A DNA stretch of 35,668 nt from Candidatus Kaiserbacteria bacterium GW2011_GWA2_52_12 (GTDB lineage: Bacteria > Patescibacteriota > Minisyncoccia > Phycocordibacterales > UBA2100): NCBI GenBank assembly GCA_001004345.1, contig LCQW01000016.1, positions 1-35,668 on the forward strand, in the 5' to 3' direction. The notes beneath the pieces are model-generated. The model did not search any database and was not told where the DNA came from. It saw only the letters and a list, made by a program, of their open reading frames with translations. Made by a program: the position numbers and the translations under genes. Position 1 is the first letter of the stretch; every line of letters begins with the position of its first letter. Shown piece after piece: positions 1 to 7,562 of this stretch.

Positions 1-38
1 AAACACCTCATGTATTGCTTTCATGGTCATGAAAGCGA

Positions 39-95
39 CGGTAACCTACTTTTGATCTATCCACTGAGCTTTCGGTAACCTTATTTATGATCTAT
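39..95 (+). promoter_or_regulatory. Imperfect direct repeat upstream of the sensor kinase gene
   Basis: Two related copies, 39-60 and 73-95, share CGGTAACC, then a T/A-rich stretch, then TGATCTAT. Their starts are 34 bases apart. They lie directly upstream of the kinase start at 139. OmpR-type regulators, one of which is encoded two genes downstream, commonly bind direct repeats, so an autoregulatory operator is a reasonable inference. No promoter was confidently placed. Confidence 0.35.
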
Positions 96-138
96 ATCGA
101 CAACTTGCTTATTGCACGCACATCTGTAGTATCAACCA

Positions 139-1179
139 GTGCATCCACATGAGAGGGTCTTTGACCCGCTCGGTGACCCAAAAGATGGTCATATACTCAC
201 GCAGGCGATTATTGACACCATTCACGAGCCACTGATAGTACTGGACGAGGATTTGCGCATCATTGTCGCGAGTCGCGCTTTTTATAAAAAATTTAATCTC
301 ACGCACGAGAATACGCGCGAGACGATGTTTTATGACCTCGGCAACGGACAGTGGAATATTCCTGCACTACGCACGTTACTTGAAGACGTGATCCCAAAAC
401 ATACGGCTGTCGAGGATTACGAAATAGAGCACGATTTTCCATTTTTGGGGCGGCGCATCATGTCCGTCAATGCGCGTGAGATTCGCTCCGACAACGACAG
501 AAAGAAGATGCTGCTTTCCATATTTGACGTTACCGATCAACGCTCACTTGAAGCAGATCGAGAGACACTCTTGTTGCAAAAAGACCTCTTGCTTAAAGAA
601 ATGCGTCACCGCGTTGCGAATAGTTTGCAATTGATCGCGAGTATTTTGCTTTTGAAGGCGGAGATGACAACTTCCAAAGAGAGTAGGGCGCACCTCGAAG
701 ACGCTCATGAACGCATAATGACGATTGCAACAGTGCAGCAACAACTTGATCCTGTTGCGCACGGTGAAGATATTGCGGTCGGTGCCTATTTAAACGCACT
801 TTGCAAAAGCCTTACACGCACGATGATAGGCGGCAGGAAGCCGATTACGATTGAGGTAAAGGCGAGCCAGGGATCGGTATTGTCTGATGTTGCCGTAAGC
901 TTCGGCCTTCTTACGACAGAACTCGTCATTAATGCCTTGAAGCACGCATTTATTGATGGTCGTACCGGCACCGTCACTGTCAGCTATGAAGCTCGCGGAT
1001 CTGACTGGACGCTGAGTGTGGGCGACAATGGCGTCGGCATGTCAGAGAGCGAAGAGGTAAAGCGCGTTGGGCTAGGGACCAGTATCGTCGGGGCGCTGGC
1101 AAATCAATTGCAAGCGATCATACGAAAAGAAAGCTCATCCAAAGGCACCACGGTTTCAATCATTCATTCCCAAATGTAG
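139..1179 (+). CDS. PAS-domain sensor histidine kinase (HisKA_2/HWE-like)
   Basis: Cytoplasmic sensor kinase that should autophosphorylate on His and pass the phosphate to a partner regulator. A PAS-like sensor region covers about residues 12-137. Residues 140-185 form the dimerisation/phosphoacceptor region with MRHRVANSLQLI, acceptor His157; this spelling is typical of the HisKA_2/HWE group rather than of classical HisKA. The ATPase domain shows an N-box (ELVINALKHAF, Asn265), G1 (DNGVGM, 296-301) and G2 (GLGTS, from 311). There is no transmembrane segment, so the signal is probably intracellular. The start is GTG at 139; a stop lies four codons upstream and the next in-frame ATG would delete part of the PAS domain. 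It is followed at once by a response regulator and a HisKA-receiver protein, which points to a phosphorelay. The sensed ligand is unknown. Confidence 0.9.
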   Translation: MHPHERVFDPLGDPKDGHILTQAIIDTIHEPLIVLDEDLRIIVASRAFYKKFNLTHENTRETMFYDLGNGQWNIPALRTLLEDVIPKHTAVEDYEIEHDFPFLGRRIMSVNAREIRSDNDRKKMLLSIFDVTDQRSLEADRETLLLQKDLLLKEMRHRVANSLQLIASILLLKAEMTTSKESRAHLEDAHERIMTIATVQQQLDPVAHGEDIAVGAYLNALCKSLTRTMIGGRKPITIEVKASQGSVLSDVAVSFGLLTTELVINALKHAFIDGRTGTVTVSYEARGSDWTLSVGDNGVGMSESEEVKRVGLGTSIVGALANQLQAIIRKESSSKGTTVSIIHSQM

Positions 1180-1232
1180 GTGCCCACCCTGTTTAATCAT
1201 TCTTTAATGAAGCACATATACCATTGATTTCT

Positions 1233-1907
1233 ATGAGATTGATCATTGTCGAAGATGAGAGTGCATTTGCGCAAAATCTCAAAAAACTGCTTGAGTACAA
1301 GGGATTTGCGGTCGACTGGCTTCCCAGTGCCGAAAAAGCATACAACAGGATATTGCTGTACCAGAATGAATACGATGCCATCATACTCGACCTTGCCATG
1401 GATGGTATGGGTGGAATGGATCTCACAAAAAAATTGCGGGCAGAAGACGTGAAAGTACCGATACTCATTCTTACCGGCAATAGTGAGACAAAGAGCAAGA
1501 TCGCACTCTTGAATAGCGGTGCCGATGACTATATCGTAAAACCATTTTCAGTAGATGAACTTGTCGCCCGCATCAATTCCATCATGAGGCGTCCGTCAAC
1601 GCCATTACCCGTTACACTTTCCGCCGGCACCATCACGATGAATACCTCTGCGCGAAGTATCAAGATCAACGAGAAAGATGTCGCGCTCTCGCTCAAGGAA
1701 TATGCACTTTTAGAATGCTTCGTGCGACACCCCGGAGAAGTAATGTCTCGAGAACAACTTTCAAACAAAGTGTGGGATTTTGCGGCGCTTACGCTTAGTA
1801 ATGTACTCGATGTTCACATGGTGAGTTTGCGAAAAAAGATCGCAAGCGTAGGCGACTCTACCCGCTTTGAGACCATTCGCGGTATCGGATACCGACTCGT
1901 CATATGA
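1233..1907 (+). CDS. OmpR/PhoB-family response regulator
   Basis: DNA-binding response regulator of 224 residues. The N-terminal receiver domain (1-118) has the acidic pair in IIVEDE, the phosphoacceptor Asp53 in AIILDLAMDG and Lys103 in IVKPFS. The C-terminal winged-helix domain (about 128-224) carries the usual LSLKEYALLECFVRHPGEVMSR and RKKI...TIRGIGYRL signatures of the Trans_reg_C family. I prefer ATG at 1233 because the receiver core begins directly there; a TTG three codons upstream (1224) is possible. The stop overlaps the next ATG (ATGA), so the two are translationally coupled. The natural phosphate donor is the kinase at 139-1179, although HisKA_2-type kinases with OmpR-type partners are a less usual pairing. 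Confidence 0.93.
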   Translation: MRLIIVEDESAFAQNLKKLLEYKGFAVDWLPSAEKAYNRILLYQNEYDAIILDLAMDGMGGMDLTKKLRAEDVKVPILILTGNSETKSKIALLNSGADDYIVKPFSVDELVARINSIMRRPSTPLPVTLSAGTITMNTSARSIKINEKDVALSLKEYALLECFVRHPGEVMSREQLSNKVWDFAALTLSNVLDVHMVSLRKKIASVGDSTRFETIRGIGYRLVI

Positions 1908-2548
1908 ATACTACGGAGCAAACAAAAGAAGAGTGTCTTTCCACTCTTGCGCACGAACTCCGCAATCCGCTCGCTTCGATCATGAGCAGTGTTGAGTTGA
2001 TGCGGGCACAGGGACAACATTCAGAAGAAATACCTCATCTCCTAGAGGTTATAGATCAGAAAGTAATAACGATGACGATGGTGCTCGACAATTTTCTCAG
2101 CGCATCAACGGCGGGGCGAGACACACCTTCAGACGAGCACACAGATACATCGGAACGAGTTTCTCATACAGGGTTTAAAGTCTTGGTCGTCGATGACAAT
2201 GCGACGGCGGCGGATTCCTTGAGTAAGCTTCTTATACTACGTGGCTATGATGTGCGGGTGGCCTATGGCGGAGCGGAAGGCTTTAAAGAAGCACGTACAT
2301 TCTTGCCGCAGGCCGCAATACTTGATATCGGTATGCCGGGCATCGATGGCTATCAGCTGGTAGCCATGCTCAGAAAGGAAGATCTTTCCTGCTCCTTCAT
2401 CGCACTTACCGGATATGGACAAGACAAGGATAAGCAAAAAGCATCGAATGTGGGTTTTGATTTTCATCTGACGAAACCATCGCGGATCAAAGACATAGAC
2501 GCAATACTCCAACAAGTTGCGTCCGCAACAGAGAAAGAAGTCGTTTGA
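1904..2548 (+). CDS. HisKA-receiver two-domain protein lacking a kinase ATPase domain
   Basis: A 214-residue phosphorelay protein. Residues 8-65 form a HisKA dimerisation domain with ECLSTLAHELRNPLAS, phosphoacceptor His17. Residues about 88-210 form a receiver domain with VLVVDDN, phosphoacceptor Asp141 (AAILDIGMPG) and TKPS. The HATPase_c domain that normally separates these parts in a hybrid kinase is absent; only about 25 polar residues link them. The protein can therefore not autophosphorylate by itself. It could be a phosphotransfer intermediate or phosphate sink, or it could heterodimerise with a full kinase. It overlaps the regulator gene by four bases, so it belongs to the same transcript. 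A deletion derivative of a hybrid kinase is the likely origin (inference). Confidence 0.88.
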   Translation: MNTTEQTKEECLSTLAHELRNPLASIMSSVELMRAQGQHSEEIPHLLEVIDQKVITMTMVLDNFLSASTAGRDTPSDEHTDTSERVSHTGFKVLVVDDNATAADSLSKLLILRGYDVRVAYGGAEGFKEARTFLPQAAILDIGMPGIDGYQLVAMLRKEDLSCSFIALTGYGQDKDKQKASNVGFDFHLTKPSRIKDIDAILQQVASATEKEVV

Positions 2549-2594
2549 ATACTCGATAACGCTCTATTTTCTCGTTCACAATTGTTTAATACTC

Positions 2595-2690
2595 GAGATG
2601 TAGTCTTCTCTACGGGAAGGAGAATCCCTCCATGCGCTTGTAGCTGGGCCCATCTTTCAAAGGGTGGATCCAGGGTCGCCTACTCACGCC
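2595..2690 (+). other. Possible structured RNA leader or intergenic structure
   Basis: This 200-base gap has no ORF. It can pair with itself: GTAG/CTAC around 2599-2612, then a nested stem GTAG-CTGG-ATC (2640-2654) with GAT-CCAG-CTAC (2667-2683), with GGGA/TCCC pairing between them. No known riboswitch or tracr-like family was recognised. It could be a 5' leader of the secreted protein at 2748 or a decayed gene. Confidence 0.2.
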
Positions 2691-2747
2691 ACATTATTCG
2701 TTACAGACATGATCCCGTTATTACAACAACATAACAAATAAAAAAGT

Positions 2748-3353
2748 ATGAATAAAACAATCAGTCTTGCGGCATTTTTTGCGACACTTATGGTCGTACC
2801 ATTTCTCGCGAGCGCAGCCACAGTCATATCCATCCAACTCGATCCCGGCATGACCAACAGCGATGTATCCGCGCTGCAGACCTTCCTTGCGAAGGACAGC
2901 TCGATCTATCCGGAAGGACTCGTCACGGGCTTTTTCGGACCGCTCACGGAAGCAGCTGTCATCCGCTATCAAACCGCACACGGCATCTCGCCAGTCGGCC
3001 GTGTAGGTCCTGTCACACTCGCATCCATCAATGGCCTCGGTGGCACCGGCGGCTCCGACGATGTGAATGCTCCCATTACATCTGGTGTTATGGCATCAGC
3101 GAACCTGACTTCAGCCATGATCACATGGTCAAACAATGAGCCGGTCTTCGGACGCGTCATGTACGCGACCAGTTGGCCGTTCCTCTATTCGAACGCGCCA
3201 TCCGTCACCAGCTCGTCCGGCTTCAGTTCGGCGCAGGCAGTGACGCTCGGTGGATTGCAATCGCACACGACCTACCACTACGTCGTTGAATCAACTGACG
3301 TAGCAGGTAATCTCACATGGACGATCGGCAACACGTTCACGACAGCGCAGTAA
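2748..3353 (+). CDS. Secreted peptidoglycan-binding (PGB_1-like) protein with fibronectin-like domain
   Basis: A 201-residue exported protein. Residues 1-23 are a clear signal peptide (MNKT, hydrophobic core, cut after ASA). Residues 34-85 match a PG_binding_1-like helical module: SDVSALQTFLAKD, then GFFGPLTEAAVIRYQ and VGRVGPVTLASIN. A Gly-rich linker leads to a beta-rich domain (about 104-201) of fibronectin III/purple-acid-phosphatase N-domain type, with LTSAMITWSNNEP and HTTYHYVVESTDVAGN. No catalytic domain is present. In CPR genomes such small proteins are common and are thought to attach to the cell wall; partner enzymes are unknown. No Shine-Dalgarno site is seen before the ATG. A hairpin follows the stop. 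Confidence 0.85.
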   Translation: MNKTISLAAFFATLMVVPFLASAATVISIQLDPGMTNSDVSALQTFLAKDSSIYPEGLVTGFFGPLTEAAVIRYQTAHGISPVGRVGPVTLASINGLGGTGGSDDVNAPITSGVMASANLTSAMITWSNNEPVFGRVMYATSWPFLYSNAPSVTSSSGFSSAQAVTLGGLQSHTTYHYVVESTDVAGNLTWTIGNTFTTAQ

Positions 3354-3371
3354 GCGACGCCGTGCCAACGT

Positions 3372-3403
3372 ACAACCGTCCCGCTCGCATGTGGGACGGT
3401 TGT
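3372..3403 (+). terminator. Terminator-like hairpin after the PG-binding protein gene
   Basis: A perfect 11-bp stem, ACAACCGTCCC at 3372-3382 with GGGACGGTTGT at 3393-3403, and a 10-base loop, starts 18 bases after the stop codon. The U-run is poor (TTTT only at 3419), so it may be an mRNA 3' stabiliser rather than a strong intrinsic terminator. Confidence 0.55.
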
Positions 3404-3465
3404 GAAATGCCGACCGCGTTTTAAAAAATAATTCAACACCATGGGAATCATCCGTGACAACGCCG

Positions 3466-3744
3466 ATGCGCGAAATTCATATTGCGAACAACGGACTGAT
3501 GCTTTTGCGCGGCGCTACGGTAGTCTCAAACTCTTTTGGTGTCATTCGTGTATCAATGAAGTGGGGTTTTGCTGATTTCACGTGGCAGATACATACAGCA
3601 CCGGGTACAAAATTCTTTACGTCAAAAGGTGAGAAAGAAACAGTGGAGGACATTGCGGCCGGTGACACTGTCACCGTGACCGGCATGCTCACTGGTAATG
3701 GCGAAGAGCCGACTATCGTAGCGGAGTTTGTGAGCGAAAAGTGA
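3466..3744 (+). CDS. DUF5666-like (OB-fold-like) small protein
   Basis: A 92-residue beta-rich protein. The pattern GVIRVSMKWGFADFTWQI, then T.FFTSKGEKETVEDIAAGDTVTVTG and IVAEFVSE, matches the DUF5666-type repeat found in secreted CPR proteins: strand, strand, a short element ending in aGD.V.V.G, and a final strand. Unlike most such proteins it has no signal peptide in this frame. GTG at 3454 would add only four residues, and an ATG at 3441 lies in another frame. The exported N-terminus may have been lost by a frameshift, or the start may be mis-assigned. No catalytic residues are evident and no function can be given. Confidence 0.65.
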   Translation: MREIHIANNGLMLLRGATVVSNSFGVIRVSMKWGFADFTWQIHTAPGTKFFTSKGEKETVEDIAAGDTVTVTGMLTGNGEEPTIVAEFVSEK

Positions 3745-3887
3745 TTTTCACGTGATCCGCACCGTCCCCGGCCACAAAACTTTTCGCAAACAACTGAACA
3801 AATTCGCCGCGATGTATTGTTAAACTCCCCAATGTATATCTCCGAATAATACACACTCTTTTCGTAATATGGCGTGTGTTCATAAAT

Positions 3888-3922
3888 ATGAAAAAGAAAA
3901 CCGCTCGGCTGTCGTCGAGCGG
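3888..3922 (-). terminator. Intrinsic terminator for the minus-strand gene ending at 3932
   Basis: Read on the minus strand, CCGCTCG (3922-3916) pairs with CGAGCGG (3907-3901) and is followed by TTTTCTTTTT. It begins 10 bases beyond the stop codon of the 99-residue gene. This is a classic rho-independent terminator and supports that gene. Confidence 0.8.
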
Positions 3923-3931
3923 TTCGGCCGT

Positions 3932-4231
3932 TCACTGTGTTGAACGAACATATGCGGCGTTCAGCCGACGATCGTGCAGTCGGCACTGTGCGGCAAGGTA
4001 GCTCCACGTCATCATTGCCGCATTGAAGCCGTCCATGCCACGGCCGTCCTTGAATATTTTTCGAATAATAGGATGCGAGCATCGGGGGAGGGGTCCCGAC
4101 TGCAAAAGTTGCAGCATTTCCCATGTACGGACCCTACTCCGCCCGATGTACGGCTTGACGTACTTTTTCCACAGCTCATACGATATCCGGTCGATCTTTT
4201 TCATCCTCTGCGGACTGATACCTTTTATCAT
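3932..4231 (-). CDS. Small protein of unknown function, 99 residues
   Basis: Not recognised. The product is basic and aromatic-rich (KKIDRISYELWKKYVKPYIG, then RTWEMLQLLQSG and MDGFNAAMMTWSYLAAQ) and predicted mostly helical, without signal peptide or membrane segment. It is supported as a real gene by a GAGGAG ribosome site 8 bases before the ATG and by an intrinsic terminator directly downstream. It follows the GH13 gene on the same strand with 55 bases between them, so they are probably co-transcribed. It could be a small nucleic-acid-binding protein, but that is a guess from charge alone. Confidence 0.6.
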   Translation of the reverse strand: MIKGISPQRMKKIDRISYELWKKYVKPYIGRSRVRTWEMLQLLQSGPLPRCSHPIIRKIFKDGRGMDGFNAAMMTWSYLAAQCRLHDRRLNAAYVRSTQ

Positions 4232-4286
4232 CTCAACATCTCCTCATGGTCGTGCTGTGGGAAATGTATCACTCGCGGATAATGAG

Positions 4287-5600
4287 TCAACCAGTAGCCG
4301 CGGTGGCGCTGGGAGGTGCCGGTTGGGACGCCGGGACGTTGTGGATTATCTGTGCGACACGGTTGAATAGGGAATCCGGATCCGCCATTTGTTTCTCCGC
4401 TTCCTGCCAGTCGAAAGCGCCGCGAACGTATTTTCTCGTATCGATGATGCCCTCTGCGAGCGGCAGATTTTTCATTCCTATTTCGTCGCCGTAGTACATG
4501 ATGGGAGAACCGGGCTGCGAGTACAGTATTTCAAACGCGACCGCTATTTTTTGCACGTCGCCGTTGAATACGTTCGCGATGCGCACCGATGTATATTCAC
4601 CCTTTTTAAAGGGATACAGGTGCTGCGGGTCGAGAAACGCGACAAGGCGCGCACGCGCTTCGGGCTGGAGTGTCGAGAGCGATATTTCGTCGTGGTTGCG
4701 CAAAAAGGTCGCCCACCCACAATTCTCTGGAATATTGAATGATTCCGCCACCATCTTCTCGACGCCGCTCCTCTCGCCGATAGCGAGCGCGATCCACATC
4801 GCTTCCATGAGTGGGAAGTGATACGCCATGTGACATTCGTCGCCCTCGCCGAAATACTTTTTTGTGAGGGCGATGCTCTGGTGCGCTTCGGCAAGAAGAA
4901 TGACTTCGGGGTATTTCTCCTCGATGTACTTCCGAATGAGCTTGATGATCGCATGCGTTTCCGGCAATCCCACCGATGTCGTGCCCTCGCGTTTGATGAG
5001 GTGCGGTGCGGCATCGAGCCGGAAGCCATCTACGCCGAGCTCTGCCCAGAAATCCATATTATCGAGCATCGCGGCCTGCACCTCGGGATTGTCCCAGTTG
5101 AGATCTGGCTGCTGCGGATAGAATGTCGCGAAGTAGTAGTCACCGGTTTGTGGATTCGGTATCCAGTTGTTGGACTTGATGTCGGGAAAGGCGTTGACGG
5201 ATCCTTCGAAACCGAACTGCACGTCGCGCCACAAATAATAATCCCGTTTCGAGTTCGACTTCGAGGCGCGCGCTTCCTGAAACCACGGATGCTGCTCGGA
5301 GGTGTGATTGAGAACGATATCAATGATGATGCGGATGTTCCGCGCACGCGCTTCTTTGACGAGCATGCCAAAATCCTCAAGGGTGCCGAGCTCCGGCCGT
5401 ACATTGCGGTAATCCATGACATCGTAGCCGTCGTCGACCATGGGAGAAGGGAAATGCGGCAGAATATGCAAACAGTTGATTCCGAGCTTCGTAAAATAGT
5501 CGAGACGGCCCGTGAGGCCTTTTATATCGCCAGCGAATTTATCGATATACAGCTCGTATATCTTCGCGTTCTTCCACCAGTACATTTTAGTATCCGCCAT
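4287..5600 (-). CDS. GH13 alpha-amylase-family glycosidase, trehalose-synthase-like, short C-terminus
   Basis: Glycoside hydrolase/transglycosidase of 437 residues. All four GH13 regions are present: DIVLNHTS (I), GFRLDAAPHL with nucleophile Asp196 (II), LLAEAHQ with acid/base Glu238 (III) and FLRNHDEI with Asp304 (IV). The start (YWWKNAKIYELYIDKFAG), ELGTLEDFG and NHTSEQHPWFQEAR resemble the trehalose synthase/oligoglucosidase branch, so an alpha-glucan or trehalose substrate is likely. There is no signal peptide, so the enzyme should be cytoplasmic. Family members usually have 550 or more residues; this one ends shortly after the barrel in a Pro/Ala-rich tail, so the C-terminal beta domain is missing. 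GTG at 5609 is an alternative start; ATG 5600 fits the family N-terminus (MADTKMYWW). Confidence 0.9.
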   Translation of the reverse strand: MADTKMYWWKNAKIYELYIDKFAGDIKGLTGRLDYFTKLGINCLHILPHFPSPMVDDGYDVMDYRNVRPELGTLEDFGMLVKEARARNIRIIIDIVLNHTSEQHPWFQEARASKSNSKRDYYLWRDVQFGFEGSVNAFPDIKSNNWIPNPQTGDYYFATFYPQQPDLNWDNPEVQAAMLDNMDFWAELGVDGFRLDAAPHLIKREGTTSVGLPETHAIIKLIRKYIEEKYPEVILLAEAHQSIALTKKYFGEGDECHMAYHFPLMEAMWIALAIGERSGVEKMVAESFNIPENCGWATFLRNHDEISLSTLQPEARARLVAFLDPQHLYPFKKGEYTSVRIANVFNGDVQKIAVAFEILYSQPGSPIMYYGDEIGMKNLPLAEGIIDTRKYVRGAFDWQEAEKQMADPDSLFNRVAQIIHNVPASQPAPPSATAATG

Positions 5601-5737
5601 GAAAAGCACCCACTACATGCTAACATGCGCAGTATACGCTTTCTTTCGCACGGACCGAAACAAGATAACAGCGTGCCCCACTGATTTTAGGAGCTTTGAG
5701 AGCGCAATTCATCATTACTTCATCATGAAGGATTTTG

Positions 5738-5767
5738 TTGACAGCATATACAGCCGACATGTATGGT
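5738..5767 (+). promoter_or_regulatory. Probable sigma70-type promoter of the VWA/MoxR cluster
   Basis: A perfect -35 TTGACA (5738-5743) is followed after 18 bases by TATGGT (5762-5767), which matches four of six -10 positions. It lies about 80 bases upstream of the first gene of the cluster at 5850, in an otherwise ORF-free 250-base divergent gap shared with the GH13 gene. Confidence 0.45.
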
Positions 5768-5849
5768 GCGTATGGTGTGAGCTTTGACATCTTAAAAGAG
5801 TTCAAAAGCCATCCAGAGATTGAGCATGGCCAACACAGGAGTATGCACC

Positions 5850-7562
5850 ATGAGACATCACGTTCTGGCATTGCTCCTGACATATTCGGCCGCTTTTTTG
5901 GGCGGCGCGAATACGGCATGGGCACAGACACAGAATACGGTGATAGCCCCGCAGGAGCGCGTTGTTTCGCGCGACGAGTTCTATTACTACGATGAAAACA
6001 AGCTTCGCAGGCCCCTCAACCTGTCTCGATCAGTCGCGGTGCGTTTTCCGACTTGGAAACCTCTCGGAGAGAGAGAGCAGTACCTGAAGCAATTCGGACC
6101 TCTTGAGGTGCGACAGATCGCACAGCTGTATTCGCGTGTGGAATTCGCGCTCGACTACATGCCGACGCTAAGTCAAGACGCGAGAGCGGCGACCATCAAA
6201 CGATTGGCCGCCGAACAGGACATCGAGGTTGCGCCGATCTTTACCGTTGATGGCATGGATGCCGTTGTGGATGGGATCTATCTGCAAACGGTCACGCCCA
6301 TGTCGCGCGAAACAATCGTACGGGCGCTTGGAAAATATTTCGGCAGCGGCATTGGGATTCACGAAGTGACTCCCGAAGGCGATGTGTGGCACGTTTCGTT
6401 CACGCGGTTGTTTTTTCTCGATAGTGAAAAGCTCCCGCTCACGGTGCTTTCGGTCGCGAATCTGATGCAGGCGAGTGATGCGCTGCCGTGGGTGAAGCGC
6501 GCCTATCCGAAATTCGCATTCCTGAACACTCCCGTCATTCCCTCTATATCGGTCTTCCCCATGTCGGGAACGGTCGGAGAAGAGCGGACGGTCGTGCTTG
6601 GGTTTCGGATTTTCGGAAAAACATCGGCCGACGTAATGATCGAAGACTCGGACATCCCCGAATTAATGCAGGGGTCGTTTGAGCCGAAGGCGAACGGATC
6701 ACCGCCACAATCGTCTTTCTGGGAAGTCATCGGGACTCCCGTGAAAGAGAAGCTCATGCAGGTGGGACCGAACGAGTGGTACTTCGAACATCGCTATACG
6801 CTCGGCCTGTATGCGCCGGAGCCGGAATGGGTGTTTTCGTCGCTCACGATCCCATACATGTACCGCGGCGTGCGGAAGCAGATGACTCTCCCGGCGACGA
6901 CGTTTTTCGTCCGGCCGCACCTAGACGCGAAGTTCGCGCTCCAGGACATCCCGCGGGCGTTTTCACTCCCGGTCGCAAAATTTCCGGGGTTTACGCAGAT
7001 GGAACCGACACGGATCCGTTCGTGGTTTGATCCTGCGGCGGATATGATCGGACGCGAGAACGTGGCAACTGCCGCGAAGATCGCATTCGGTCTGTCAGCC
7101 GCGATCGCGCTTGCGTGCTTCGGCACCTTCGCGGCCCGCATAGTTGCAAGGAGACGGTTGGCGCACAAGCGGCGCGGCATTGACAGAATGCGGCTTGCTG
7201 CGTTACTGAAACAAGCCGAAGGGACAACGGATCATCACGCGGCAATTCAGGCCTACCACGGGACGCTCTCGGAAGTGCTCCATGCGTGGGACTCGAAATT
7301 CCCGCGACGCAATGTGACGTATCAAGACGTGAAAGATTGCCTCGGCGCGTCCCTGGAACACCTGGAGAGGGCACTCGATCTTGAGGACCTGTTCGGCGAC
7401 ATCGAATCGCGCAATGAAGCATCCTTCAGTGCGCGAGATGAGAATGAAGTGCGGATACTCCGCACCAACATGCGCCTGAAAATCGAGAAACTCGCCGCAG
7501 AACTTGAAGCTCTGAAAAAAGGAGCGGAAAATGAACTACTCGGCCACGCTCTTCGGGATTGA
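5850..7562 (+). CDS. Exported membrane-anchored protein, MxaA/BatD-like architecture
   Basis: A 570-residue protein and first gene of the cluster. Residues 1-25 form a signal peptide (MRHHVLALLLTYS...AWA). A large extracytoplasmic beta-rich part (26-405) follows, then one membrane helix at about 409-431, then a basic RRRLAHKRR stop and a helical cytoplasmic tail ending in a coiled coil (LRTNMRLKIEKLAAELEALKKG). An outer domain, one TM and an inner tail, next to VWA/MoxR/DUF58 genes, is the layout of MxaA (calcium insertion into methanol dehydrogenase) and BatD. I see no diagnostic motif for either, so this is architecture plus context. ATG 5850 is preferred over upstream in-frame codons because CAGGAG precedes it and the signal peptide starts there. 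It overlaps the next gene by 32 bases. Confidence 0.72.
   Translation: MRHHVLALLLTYSAAFLGGANTAWAQTQNTVIAPQERVVSRDEFYYYDENKLRRPLNLSRSVAVRFPTWKPLGEREQYLKQFGPLEVRQIAQLYSRVEFALDYMPTLSQDARAATIKRLAAEQDIEVAPIFTVDGMDAVVDGIYLQTVTPMSRETIVRALGKYFGSGIGIHEVTPEGDVWHVSFTRLFFLDSEKLPLTVLSVANLMQASDALPWVKRAYPKFAFLNTPVIPSISVFPMSGTVGEERTVVLGFRIFGKTSADVMIEDSDIPELMQGSFEPKANGSPPQSSFWEVIGTPVKEKLMQVGPNEWYFEHRYTLGLYAPEPEWVFSSLTIPYMYRGVRKQMTLPATTFFVRPHLDAKFALQDIPRAFSLPVAKFPGFTQMEPTRIRSWFDPAADMIGRENVATAAKIAFGLSAAIALACFGTFAARIVARRRLAHKRRGIDRMRLAALLKQAEGTTDHHAAIQAYHGTLSEVLHAWDSKFPRRNVTYQDVKDCLGASLEHLERALDLEDLFGDIESRNEASFSARDENEVRILRTNMRLKIEKLAAELEALKKGAENELLGHALRD

Noticed and set aside
3477-4124. A 215-codon open frame on the minus strand
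   Set aside because: It overlaps the DUF5666-like gene and the well-supported 99-residue gene with its terminator; the composition is typical of a shadow frame.
4818-5684. A 288-codon open frame on the plus strand
   Set aside because: It lies antisense to the GH13 gene, whose four catalytic motifs are unmistakable; the plus-strand product has no recognisable pattern.
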